From Olsenella sp. An285 (GTDB taxonomy: Bacteria > Actinomycetota > Coriobacteriia > Coriobacteriales > Atopobiaceae): a stretch of DNA of 64,000 bases. Made by a program: the position numbers and the translations under genes. The DNA is taken from positions 124,001-188,000 of the forward strand of contig NZ_NFIZ01000003.1 of assembly GCF_002159625.1 (NCBI RefSeq), in the 5' to 3' direction. The notes beneath the pieces are model-generated. The model was not told where the DNA came from. It saw only the letters and a list, made by a program, of their open reading frames with translations, and made no database searches. Of this stretch, positions 8,290 to 16,882 are shown in pieces. The first letter of the stretch is position 1. The number at the start of each line of letters is the position of its first letter.

Positions 8290-10296
8290 ATGAGTCAGCA
8301 GCGGCTTCAACTGACCTGGTACAACAAGGACATGGCGCTCATTCCCACGGAGGACGGTCGCTACGGCTACAGCTGGGTCGACCCCTCCGACCCTCGCTAT
8401 TGCGAGACGCGCGTGCTCGAGCTCGACGAGTACGTGACGGGCGAGCAGACCCCCAGGCAGGAGGGCGTGACGTACTCGGAGCGCGCCGACCTGGAGCCGC
8501 AGGGCGACAATCTCATGGTGCTCGGCGAGTCGGGGGATGTGCTTGAGGCGCTCACGCGCACGCCGGAGCTTGCCGAGAGGTACGTCGGCAAGGTGAAGCT
8601 CGTCTACATCGACCCACCGTTCAACACCGAGAAAGCCTTTCCTTCTTATGAGGACAATCTGGAGCACTCAATCTGGCTAACCATGATGCGAGATCGGCTT
8701 CTAAACCTGAAAAAGCTCATGAGCGACGATGCGACTATCTGGGTGCATATTGACGATGTTGAGGTCCATCGCATCAGAATGTTGATGGACGAGGTCTTTG
8801 GTGCAGGACAGTTCCTCTCGGAAATAGCTTGGGAGAAGACTTTCAAGCCACGAAACGATAAGAAAGAACGTGAGGGTTTCTCTTCTCGGCATGACATGAT
8901 TCTGGTATATGCGAAAAGTAATTTAGTTCAATGGAACAGGCTTCCTCGAACAGTTGCGATGGACTCCGCATATAAGAATCCAGACAACGATCCCCTTGGA
9001 CCCTGGACAAGCGCTCCTGCAACAGCGAACAAGGGAGACGGTGCCGGAGGCATGTGCTACGCAATTCAAAGTCCGCTGACTGGCAAGATGCTTCGTCCCC
9101 CTCGAGGAGGGCACTGGCGTTTTGGACAAAGCGATATGTTGGCCTGGCTGAATGAATGGGCTCCCTGCCGCTTGGAAAATCTTCACGATGAAGAATGGCG
9201 TGCCGACAATGAGGGCGTTCCTGTCTCCAAGGTAAAGCGGGACGTTCCCGCCATCGTACTTGACTGCACAACCGAGGAAGCAAAAGGATTTGCCAGGGCG
9301 CGCCTTGCCTCAGGAAGTTGGCCTCGGCTGTATTTGACCAGTACAGGAGGCTTTCGTTCAAAGTCATATCTGGCAACAAAACCGGGCAGGGTACCAGAAG
9401 ATTGGTGGCCTTATCTGGAAGTAGGGTCCAACGATGAGGCAAAGAGTGAGATAAAGGCCCTCTTTTCAAATGAGAAGCCCTTCGATACGCCTAAACCGGA
9501 GAGACTGCTCGAGCGTATCATTCACATCGCTACAAACCCCGGCGACATCGTGCTCGATTGCTTCGCGGGTTCCGGCACCACTGCCGCTGTTGCACAGAAG
9601 ATGGGGCGACGCTGGGTAACCTGTGAGCTGCTCGAGTCCACGTTCAGCAAGTTTGTGCGTCCACGCCTCGAGAAGGTGATAAACGACGAGGACCCCGGCG
9701 GCGTCACCTCCGGTAGGCCCGAGCGTGTCGCCGCCGAGGGTGTGGAGTTGCCCGACGGGGTGAGCCCGTACGACGCGGCGAGGTTCACGTCGGTCCTGAG
9801 CAGGCTCGTTGCCGACGATCCCGGCCTCAAGAACGATGAGACGATCAAGCTGCTCAAGAGGATGACGAAGACGCGCAAACTCAAAGGCACAGTCAACTGG
9901 CGGGGTGGCGGAGGCTTCCAGGTCGCGCACCTTGCGGCCGCATGCTTCGACTACGACGCAGAGCTCGACCGCGTGGTCCTCACGGAGGCTGCTACAGGGG
10001 AGTTGCTCGTGAGGTCTGTGGCAGCGAACCTCGGCTTCACCATGCTCCCGGACGGCGAGAGGGGCGCGTTCGACGCCCGTCGCGGCAAGACCCTTCTCAG
10101 GGTGCACGAGGGCGTCGTCGACGAGGCGCTCGTTGACGACCTCGTGGCCCAGCTCTCCGAGGGCGAGTCGCTCGTCATCGCCGCCACCGGCGTCGCCGAC
10201 GGCGCGCGGGAGCGCCTCCGCAGGGCGCGAAGGGGCTCGCAGATCGTCCACGTCCCAGACGGAATCTTCTCCTACTCGAAGGGGGTGGGGCTGTGA
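8290..10296 (+). CDS. mod: Type III restriction-modification DNA methyltransferase (Mod)
   Basis: A 668-residue adenine-N6 methyltransferase subunit. The start is the ATG at 8290 with GGAAGG at 8278-8283; a longer frame from 8098 lacks a ribosome-binding site and overlaps the candidate promoter. Catalytic motif IV is DPPF (residues 108-111, in VYIDPPFNTE), and the AdoMet-binding motif I, DCFAGSGTT, comes later (from about 423). That order, with IV before I, is the beta class typical of type III Mod. The central part between them would hold target recognition. The stop overlaps the GTG of the restriction gene by 4 bases, giving tight Mod-Res coupling. Mod alone methylates its site; with Res it supports cleavage of two inverted unmethylated sites. 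Confidence 0.9.
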   Translation: MSQQRLQLTWYNKDMALIPTEDGRYGYSWVDPSDPRYCETRVLELDEYVTGEQTPRQEGVTYSERADLEPQGDNLMVLGESGDVLEALTRTPELAERYVGKVKLVYIDPPFNTEKAFPSYEDNLEHSIWLTMMRDRLLNLKKLMSDDATIWVHIDDVEVHRIRMLMDEVFGAGQFLSEIAWEKTFKPRNDKKEREGFSSRHDMILVYAKSNLVQWNRLPRTVAMDSAYKNPDNDPLGPWTSAPATANKGDGAGGMCYAIQSPLTGKMLRPPRGGHWRFGQSDMLAWLNEWAPCRLENLHDEEWRADNEGVPVSKVKRDVPAIVLDCTTEEAKGFARARLASGSWPRLYLTSTGGFRSKSYLATKPGRVPEDWWPYLEVGSNDEAKSEIKALFSNEKPFDTPKPERLLERIIHIATNPGDIVLDCFAGSGTTAAVAQKMGRRWVTCELLESTFSKFVRPRLEKVINDEDPGGVTSGRPERVAAEGVELPDGVSPYDAARFTSVLSRLVADDPGLKNDETIKLLKRMTKTRKLKGTVNWRGGGGFQVAHLAAACFDYDAELDRVVLTEAATGELLVRSVAANLGFTMLPDGERGAFDARRGKTLLRVHEGVVDEALVDDLVAQLSEGESLVIAATGVADGARERLRRARRGSQIVHVPDGIFSYSKGVGL

Positions 10297-12845
10297 GCGG
10301 GCGCCTGAGCATCGAGTACGACTCCAGCCTGATCGACTCCATCAGCGCCGACTTCGATCTCCGCAAGCCGAACAGGGACGCCCTGCGCGAGCTCGTGTTC
10401 GCCCTCGACGGAGACTACGACCCCGCGACCATGCAGATCCTCAACCTGGCGACCGGGGCGGGCAAGACCTACCTCATGGCGGCCTTCGTGGAGTACCTGC
10501 GCCGGCAGGGCGTCCGCAACGTCATGATCGTCACCCCCGGGAAGACCGTGCAGGTGAAGACCGTGCAGAACTTCTCGCAGGGGTCGAGACGCTACATCGA
10601 GGGGAGCCCCTGCCCGCCCGAGGTCGTGACGCCGCAGGACTACTCGGCCTGGGTCGCCCGCAGCAACGGCGCCTCGCTGCTCAACTACGGGCGCGACGTC
10701 CCCGTTCTCGCGTTCATTTTCAACATCCAGCAGCTCATCGCTCCGAGGAGCCTCGAGGGTGACACGCGCGGAGGCACGCAGGACGCGCAGAGGAGGAGGC
10801 CCAGGCGCTTCGACGAGAGCGCGGGCGTGCTCTTCGACTACCTCAGGGAGCTCGATGACCTCGTCGTCATCGCAGACGAGTCGCACCTTTACAGCGAGAG
10901 CGCAGCGGCGTTCAACTCGGCCCTGAGGGAGCTCGACCCCGCCGCGAGCGTCGGGCTCACTGCCTCGGCCATGCCCGGGGACCACGTCATCTTCCGCTAC
11001 CCGCTGTACCAGGCGATCAGCGACCGCTACGTGAAGGCTCCCGTCCTGGCGTTCCGCAGGGAGGGGTACGGGGCCGGCGGTGCGCCCGAGGAGCAGCAGC
11101 TCGCCGATGCCGTGCATCTGCGGGCCAACAAGCAGCGCTACTACGACCTCTATGCCGAGCAGAACGGGAGGGACCACCTCAACGCGGTGCTCTTCGTCGT
11201 TTGTGCGGACACTGACCACGCCACCCAGGTCGCGGAGCTCCTCCGAACCCAGCGCTACTTCGGAAGCCAGACCTCCGTTCTGCAGGTTGACTCCAGGCAC
11301 GACGACGATGCTACCGAGTTTCTCCTCGAGAACCTCGACGCGCCCGACTCCCCGGTCCTCGCCGTGGTCTCGGTAAACAGGCTCAAGGAGGGCTGGGACG
11401 TCAGGAACATCGCCGTCGTCGTGACGCTTCGCGCCATGGCGTCCGAGGTGCTGACCCAGCAGACCATGGGGCGCGGCCTCAGGCTGCCGTTCGGACGGTA
11501 CACTGGCGTGCTGCAGATCGACCAGCTCGACATCATCTCGCACCAGTCCTTCGTGGAGCTTCTCAGGGCCGAGAACGTGCTCGAGCAGTTCGGCCTGGAC
11601 GACGCCGCGTCCGAGGCCGAGCGACCGGGGGTCGAGGAGGCCATCAGGGGCATCGCCGGCGGCGGCCACGGCGGCGAGCCCGACGCCGCCGGGCAGGGGG
11701 CCGTCGGTGGCGCGGGAGGCGGCGAGTACGCCGACGCGGAGGAGGGCGCTCCCCCTGAGGGTCCCTCCTCTGGCGCGGGCGGGCCTGGCATCGGGGCTCG
11801 CGTCATCGGCGAGGGCGGGATTCCCGCCGACGTGCCGCTCCCCTCGGCGGCGAGGGTCGGGAGGAGCCCCTCCCTCGCGGGCGTCTCCTACCTCTTCCCC
11901 TGCACGAGGGTCCAGATGTCGGACGTGACGGTCTCGCTCTCCGACATCGACGAGGGAGACATAGAGCGCGCGGCGGCGCGCGTCACCTCCACGGGCGACG
12001 TCCTCATTCGCAAGGAGATCGTCGCCGCCCTCGGCTCCGGCGTCAGGGTGCGCGACACCGAGAGCGCCGAGGTCGAGAGCGTCCACATCGAGGCGGGCCA
12101 GGCAGAGGACGCGCTCGTGAGGCTCGTCATGTCGGGGAACCTCATCACCGTCAACCGGGAGAACAAGCTGCTGGCGAGGCGCTACCTCGTGAGCACCTTC
12201 ATGCGGCACGTTCCCTTCGAGCAGTGGACGGTGAAGTCGCTCGCGTCCGCCAACGACGAGCTCGAGAGGCTCGTGAGGGACTTCGCAAACGAGGCCCTGC
12301 GCAGGCGCACCGAGGAGACGAGCATCGTCCCTAGGAGGCTCCCTGCCGCCGACGAGCTCAGCGTGCCGCTCGGAGAGACGGTCCACGAGAAGGTCGACTC
12401 GCGCTCGGAGTTCGCGCGGGGGCGCTTCTACACGGGGTGGATCAAGTCCCTCTTCGAAGCAGAGTCCTTCGACTCATACACCGGGGAGTACCTGCTGGCG
12501 CGCCTCCTCGACACATCCCCGCACGTCGTTTGGTGGCACAGGCTCCACCCGCAAGACGGCGCCTGCATCTACTACACCCCCAGGGACCGCTACTTCCCTG
12601 ACTTCGTGGCGCTCGACGATGAGGGCGTTCACTGGATTATCGAGGGCAAGGACGCCCGGGGCCGCGAGAACGACGTCGTCCAGCTGAAGCGGAGGGCCGC
12701 CGAGGGCGTCGTGCGTCGGCTCATGGCCCACGAGGACTTCTGCGACGAGCAATGGGGCTACCTTATCGCCTACGAGGACGACGTGGTTTCCTCCGACTCG
12801 TGGAGCGACCTCAGGGCGAAGTCGAGCCCGGTCCAGACTAAGTAG
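10293..12845 (+). CDS. res: Type III restriction endonuclease subunit (Res)
   Basis: An 850-residue SF2 helicase-nuclease starting at a GTG that overlaps the mod stop (GTGA). Helicase motifs: Walker A ATGAGKT (53-59), DEAD-box variant DESH (195-198), and motif VI QQTMGRGLRLP near 390. The C-terminal endonuclease is of PD-(D/E)xK type, with PDF around Asp770 and EGKD at Glu784 to Lys786. Between motif VI and the nuclease sits a low-complexity Gly/Ala insertion at about residues 452-505 (GGGHGGEPDAAG and similar), probably a flexible linker. Together with Mod it forms the ATP-dependent restriction complex. Both genes are more GC-rich than the flanking hypothetical genes, and the pair appears intact. 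Confidence 0.9.
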   Translation: MSGRLSIEYDSSLIDSISADFDLRKPNRDALRELVFALDGDYDPATMQILNLATGAGKTYLMAAFVEYLRRQGVRNVMIVTPGKTVQVKTVQNFSQGSRRYIEGSPCPPEVVTPQDYSAWVARSNGASLLNYGRDVPVLAFIFNIQQLIAPRSLEGDTRGGTQDAQRRRPRRFDESAGVLFDYLRELDDLVVIADESHLYSESAAAFNSALRELDPAASVGLTASAMPGDHVIFRYPLYQAISDRYVKAPVLAFRREGYGAGGAPEEQQLADAVHLRANKQRYYDLYAEQNGRDHLNAVLFVVCADTDHATQVAELLRTQRYFGSQTSVLQVDSRHDDDATEFLLENLDAPDSPVLAVVSVNRLKEGWDVRNIAVVVTLRAMASEVLTQQTMGRGLRLPFGRYTGVLQIDQLDIISHQSFVELLRAENVLEQFGLDDAASEAERPGVEEAIRGIAGGGHGGEPDAAGQGAVGGAGGGEYADAEEGAPPEGPSSGAGGPGIGARVIGEGGIPADVPLPSAARVGRSPSLAGVSYLFPCTRVQMSDVTVSLSDIDEGDIERAAARVTSTGDVLIRKEIVAALGSGVRVRDTESAEVESVHIEAGQAEDALVRLVMSGNLITVNRENKLLARRYLVSTFMRHVPFEQWTVKSLASANDELERLVRDFANEALRRRTEETSIVPRRLPAADELSVPLGETVHEKVDSRSEFARGRFYTGWIKSLFEAESFDSYTGEYLLARLLDTSPHVVWWHRLHPQDGACIYYTPRDRYFPDFVALDDEGVHWIIEGKDARGRENDVVQLKRRAAEGVVRRLMAHEDFCDEQWGYLIAYEDDVVSSDSWSDLRAKSSPVQTK

Positions 12846-12848
12846 GAG

Positions 12849-13229
12849 CTATGCCTCCGGCCCCGAGGCTAGGTGGAGCGTGCTGCGGTCCGCGAGCTGC
12901 GCGAAGTCCGGGCCGAGCCAGATGCCTGACTCGCCTGGCCTGAGCACGAGCGACATGCGGCCATGCATCGAGGCGACGCTTGCGTTCGGCCTGGTGGTGA
13001 CAATCGAGAATCGGTCGTGCTCGAGCACGGAGGCGAGCGGGAACGCTCTGGTGTCGGGCAATGTGCAGTCATGGACTAGCAAAGCTCCTTTCTCGTAGCA
13101 CTGGAGTACATTGGCTATGGCGCGGGTGCCGTGCTTGCAGTTGGGCGTTGAGAGGAAACACGTCACCTTGGTTTGCGCGAGCGGCAATTGGAGAGAGGAA
13201 TCTGACAGAGATACTTGCGCAGGACTCAA
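12849..13229 (-). pseudogene. Fragment of an SRAP/YedK-HMCES family gene
   Basis: The last 65 or so residues of this frame (12849-13046) match the C-terminal end of SRAP proteins, the abasic-site sensors related to YedK and HMCES: RFSIVTTRPNASVASMHGRM, with the conserved His of the family's HxRM motif, then LVLRPGESGIWLG and a closing LADRSTLHLAS. The catalytic N-terminal Cys2 and the Glu-bearing first half are absent, and the upstream part of the frame does not read as SRAP. I interpret this as a decayed 3-prime remnant lying convergent to, and 3 bases beyond, the res stop codon. A short gene of other function is possible but less likely. Confidence 0.55.
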
Positions 13230-13273
13230 GGTGCATTACGGCGATGTGTTTTGCGTGTCAGTAAGCAGTAATA

Positions 13274-14248
13274 TCAGGGAAGGGAATCATTGTCTTTTGA
13301 AAGGTATAATTTACTGATAATATTATAATTCTGTATCTGTTTCATCGATTCGATTATTTTGACGTCGGGAGTGTGGTATACACGGGTTTGGCCGGTTGCC
13401 GAATGGGAAAGTACCCCTTTTCCGGACCAGACTATAAAATTGCCCGGCATAGATTCAAGAGTCAATCGATGCTCCTCTATTCTTTTTTCGATAACTTCGA
13501 TGAGTGCGTCGAGACAGATTAGATATAGCGTTTGAATCATGGATTGATATGTCTTAACGCACTTTCCAAGAGACAGCCAGGCGGTCTTTTCTTCTCCCGT
13601 GCGCATGCTCGCCCAGTTTTTGAGGCGTTCGATCAGTCCTTGTTTAAGACCTAAGTTCATAAGGTCATTATCAATATTAATGGCAAGTCCAGCTTTTTGA
13701 TTAATTTCATCAATATTTACTAAACTAATGGTCCAAAAATCATGTTCAGTTTTATTTCTCAGATCGTACATTAGCGCATATACAAGACTGCTGTCATAGG
13801 CATTCGAGGTTATGCTTTTCCAATGCCGATAGCGCTCGGATTCTTTACCGTGATATTTCTCAATGAGGTGTTGCCCTCTGTCCAGAAATTTCTTTGCAGA
13901 TGCGACTATTGAATGAAATAACGCATCGGCGGCTACATAGTATAAGTACCGTGATTGTTTCCCCTCGGGTAAAGATACGAGACCATCTTCCTCTAAATTA
14001 TAGCTATCAAGCAATAAATAAATATTCGTTTGCACAGAATGATACAACCAATCTAATTGTTTATAATCCCCTATGGGCTCACCTACGGTTATTGCTGCTG
14101 CCAGCTGATCGCTGCACAGTGGGCAACTTAACAATCTGAAATATCCTCTGGGATTTGATTCAAGTTCTCCAAAAGAGAGGTCGTCGATAGCGGCTTTTGA
14201 AAGCTCGTCAATTTGCCAAAGATTCGTGAATACCATTCTCTCACTCAT
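13274..14248 (-). CDS. Hypothetical protein with HEPN-like motif
   Basis: A 324-residue, mostly helical protein of markedly lower GC content than its neighbours, pointing to recent transfer. I recognise no named family. Visible features are a CPLC pair (residues 42-45) near the N-terminus that could bind metal, and in the middle DLRNKTEHDFW, where Arg164 and His169 form an R-x4-H signature of the kind seen in HEPN RNases and Abi proteins. A long helical C-terminal half contains ALIEVIEKRIEEHR. It is monocistronic, between the SRAP fragment and the TIGR04076 gene, within the defence island. A role in abortive infection is a guess from the motif and the location. Confidence 0.7.
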   Translation of the reverse strand: MSERMVFTNLWQIDELSKAAIDDLSFGELESNPRGYFRLLSCPLCSDQLAAAITVGEPIGDYKQLDWLYHSVQTNIYLLLDSYNLEEDGLVSLPEGKQSRYLYYVAADALFHSIVASAKKFLDRGQHLIEKYHGKESERYRHWKSITSNAYDSSLVYALMYDLRNKTEHDFWTISLVNIDEINQKAGLAINIDNDLMNLGLKQGLIERLKNWASMRTGEEKTAWLSLGKCVKTYQSMIQTLYLICLDALIEVIEKRIEEHRLTLESMPGNFIVWSGKGVLSHSATGQTRVYHTPDVKIIESMKQIQNYNIISKLYLSKDNDSLP

Positions 14249-14349
14249 CGTTTTTATCCACTCATTCTAATAATATTACATATTAATAATGGGCGTATAT
14301 CGCAGGAGTTCTACGTGGGTGCACTTTGAAATAACGTATATCGTTTGCC

Positions 14350-14775
14350 TTACATTCCCGTATTGGTATCCTCCTGCCGCACGGTGAAGTCCTGGTGCTC
14401 CAGCCAGGCACGCTCCTCGTCGGTCTCGGAGATGTCGATCCGCTCAATCCTAAGGATCACGGGGCGCGTGCCGTCCTGCCAGCAGGCGATCATCTGGCGG
14501 TCGTCGCGCATCCAGCCGTGTATGATCGATCCGCCCTGCAGCGCCGTGTAGACATAGCGGTTGATGCAGTCCCACGTCTCTGCACACGGGAACGCAGGGT
14601 CGAGGTTGTGCCCGAAGTGCCGGAAGCCGTCCGTGCCCAGGCCTGTGCGGAACAGGTACTCCTGCCCCACCTCGAAACAGGGGCACGCGCCGCTCTCGGG
14701 CTCGGCGCAGTACTCGCGCTGCAGCTCGGGGAAGAGCTTCTTGTCCGGGACGGTGACCTTGCACTGGTGCTTCAT
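14350..14775 (-). CDS. TIGR04076 family protein
   Basis: A 141-residue cysteine-containing protein starting MKHQCKVTV, preceded on its strand by GAGGAGGAG. The opening KCxITV-like strand, the PCFEVGQEYL segment (residues 32-41) and the later ETWDCINRYVYTALQGGS with its conserved Cys and aromatic residues match the TIGR04076 family. Members are small proteins of unknown function in anaerobes, often with several conserved cysteines. The C-terminal third (from about residue 110) is an extension ending TDEERAWLEHQDF. Nothing next to it suggests a pathway; it separates the low-GC hypothetical gene from the prophage remnant. The family call rests on pattern similarity from memory. Confidence 0.65.
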   Translation of the reverse strand: MKHQCKVTVPDKKLFPELQREYCAEPESGACPCFEVGQEYLFRTGLGTDGFRHFGHNLDPAFPCAETWDCINRYVYTALQGGSIIHGWMRDDRQMIACWQDGTRPVILRIERIDISETDEERAWLEHQDFTVRQEDTNTGM

Positions 14776-14906
14776 CTGCTCCTCCTCGGTCGACTCCGCC
14801 CACCTCCATTATCCCCGCGTCGGGCCACTTGTGACACGCCCATAGCCTTTACCCATCGTTTGGGTGCGGGCTTTCTTCTTGCCCGCCTTACCGGAAGGAC
14901 GGGTAG

Positions 14907-15440
14907 ATGGATGGCTTGCAGGACGAGACGAAGCTCGAGGAGCAGGGCTCGCAGCAGCAGGCGTCGCAGCGCGACGACCAGGGCGAGGCGTCGCAGGCGC
15001 AGGTGAGCGCAGCTGCCGGCGGCGACGCGGCTGCCAAGGCGCGCGCGGACTACGAGGCGGCTCTGAAGGAGCGCGACGCGCGCATCGCGGAGCTCGAGGG
15101 CGAGATCGCGGAGGCGGCCAAGACCGCCGAGGGCGCGGAGGCCCTGCGCAAGGAGATGGACGAGCTGCGCCGCAGGGGCGACGAGGAGCGCGTGGGGTTC
15201 GAGCTCCAGATCGCGGGGGCGCGCAACGTGAAGGCCGCCCGCGCGCTCCTCGCAGACCACGACAACGACATCGAGAAGCTTAGGGCCGCCGAGCCGTGGC
15301 TCTTCTCGGCTTCTCCCGCCCCCGCTTCCGCGCCGACCGGCGCGACGGGGCTGCCGAGCGCGGGCGCCGCCGGGGCCGACGAGTCGACGCAGATGAGCCA
15401 CTGGCGCAGGATCGCCGGCCTTCCCGAGAGCGAGGAGTAG
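14907..15440 (+). CDS. Phage capsid scaffolding protein (prophage remnant)
   Basis: A 177-residue protein with a Gln/Glu-rich N-terminus, a long coiled coil at about residues 45-105 (KERDARIAELEGEI and onward) and a C-terminal part reading ARNVKAARALLADHDNDIEK, which is typical of phage minor structural gp20-like scaffold proteins. The C-terminus ends SHWRRIAGLPESEE. Such proteins chaperone assembly of the major capsid protein. The next gene, 3 bases downstream, is the beginning of a major capsid gene, confirming the head-module order. No portal, terminase or tail gene is present on either side, so this is a relic rather than a functional prophage. It may still be translated, since GGAAGG lies about 10 bases upstream. 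Confidence 0.7.
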   Translation: MDGLQDETKLEEQGSQQQASQRDDQGEASQAQVSAAAGGDAAAKARADYEAALKERDARIAELEGEIAEAAKTAEGAEALRKEMDELRRRGDEERVGFELQIAGARNVKAARALLADHDNDIEKLRAAEPWLFSASPAPASAPTGATGLPSAGAAGADESTQMSHWRRIAGLPESEE

Positions 15441-15443
15441 CAG

Positions 15444-15743
15444 ATGGCAAACAGCATCGCCTACACCAAGAACTACACCGCCGTCCTGGACGAGGTCTAC
15501 AAGAGGGCCGCGTGCTCGACGTGCCTGAACAGCCCTCGCCGCATGGCGCGCGCGGGGCGCAACGCCAAGGAGATTATGGTCCCGAAGATCGAGGTGACGG
15601 GCCTCGGCGACTACACCCGCAACGTGGGCTACAAGACCGGCTCGATCACCTACGAGTTCGAGACCAAGACGTTCAACTACGACCGCGGCATCAAGCTGCT
15701 CGCGGACGTGATGGACGTGGAGGAGGCGGGCGCAAAGAAATGA
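15444..15743 (+). pseudogene. Truncated phage major capsid protein
   Basis: The first 99 residues read as the N-terminus of a phage major capsid protein of the type that follows gp20-like scaffolds: MANSIAYTKNYTAVLDEVYK, RAGRNAKEIMVPKIEVTG, then YKTGSITYEFETKTFNYDRG and ADVMDVEEAGAK. Intact relatives are around 300 residues and continue well beyond this point. Here the match stops abruptly at 15743 and the downstream DNA is AT-richer and unrelated, so a deletion or insertion junction lies at about 15740. With the scaffold gene it marks an eroded prophage whose remaining modules were lost or replaced by the following low-GC genes. Confidence 0.7.
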
Positions 15744-15947
15744 TTCTTCGCAGTAGATCAATAACCGACTGGAGTTTGGCGACGGGGGTTAAGTCGCGAT
15801 TATCAACTCCCGAGAATGTCGTCTGGGTAATAGGATGAGCTTAATGCTGCGACTGACCGAGTGTGTCCTGTTTGCTCTTGGCATATTCTTACATGGGTTT
15901 TGCGTTTATCTAACGATTGGCTCCTCTGTTCAGAAGGAGGGAGGGGT

Positions 15948-16547
15948 ATGCGTCAGACGATTGATGCCATCCGAGATGCCATCGAGAAGGAGTGCTGGTT
16001 GCCGGCTCTTGCCCTGGCGTTGACTATCCCCGACGTGATGGGCCAGATTGCGTATCCGAAATACGTCTCTCCTCATGGGAAAAGGCTTGTTGGAAAACAA
16101 TACAAACAATGGTTCCATGAGAACGTCGAACCCCGATTTGCTGACCACACTGGGTTTGATGAGAATTGGAGAGCATGGCGCCCGTACTTTTCCGCCGACA
16201 TGTGCTATCAGCTGCGCTGCGAGCTGCTTCATTCTGGCAGTGATGACATTGACTTCGAATATGGGGAACGAGAGCCCGGGCGAGACTATACGTATGACTT
16301 TGAGTTTCGCGTACACGCCTGTGATAGCTACGGATCTTGCTGGTCAGACCCACGTGGGGACGAGCGAATAGAAGAGCATGTTCATGTCTGCATAGATATC
16401 AAGACGCTCTGCGATGCCCTGTGTGACAGCGCAGAACGTTGTCTGCAAAATGTTAATGAAGGTGAGCTGGCAAAACATGAGGTTCGCGTTGTTGACGTGG
16501 CTGAATACGCGGGCTTAAACCATCGTAAATTGGGCGATAAATTGTAG
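15948..16547 (+). CDS. Hypothetical protein with HEPN-like motif
   Basis: A 199-residue protein. The ATG at 15948 is preceded by a strong AAGGAGG (15934-15940); the frame upstream of it is not protein-like. The N-terminal segment AIRDAIEKECWLPALALALT is a helix characteristic of small HEPN-like proteins, and YQLRCELLHSGSDDI contains Arg90-x4-His95, an HEPN-type R-x4-H motif. The remainder is beta-rich and carries four Cys residues. GC content is low. It begins about 200 bases after the phage capsid truncation and may have arrived with, or replaced, the prophage cargo. The function is not known; an RNase role is inferred only from the motif. Confidence 0.7.
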   Translation: MRQTIDAIRDAIEKECWLPALALALTIPDVMGQIAYPKYVSPHGKRLVGKQYKQWFHENVEPRFADHTGFDENWRAWRPYFSADMCYQLRCELLHSGSDDIDFEYGEREPGRDYTYDFEFRVHACDSYGSCWSDPRGDERIEEHVHVCIDIKTLCDALCDSAERCLQNVNEGELAKHEVRVVDVAEYAGLNHRKLGDKL

Positions 16548-16882
16548 ACCGCGATAAACAAGTTGTTTGTAATTTTGGTCTCTTCGGCAAGAGGTTAGTG
16601 GCAAATTGAAGCCGTCGGTGTGACGGCGCGGTGGGCGATGCGAGCCTTGATAAGGATCGGTGCGCGGCCTCTATCCTGTTTTGCCAAGGAATGCTAGCTA
16701 CGTCAGTATCAAACGCAAGGTCACTGGCAGTTTCGGAATCGGCGGGCACGGTTGGCCGTGAGTCAATCTAGGCATTATTTCCGGTAAGTTAATCGAGTGG
16801 GGTATCTGCGCCGGCCTTTCGGGGTACTTGTCTTGGAAGGACATGACCTGTTTTCACCGCAGAGCGCGTCTTCCACTCGAGC
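16548..16882. other. Intergenic region, no gene seen
   Basis: These 335 bases separate two convergent transcription units. I see no ribosome-binding site or protein-like frame, no strong hairpin and no recognisable repeat. It may hold the terminators for both neighbours. Confidence 0.4.

Noticed and set aside
10272-12386. Long antisense frame across the type III res gene
   Set aside because: A typical high-GC shadow frame; the sense strand has intact helicase and nuclease motifs.
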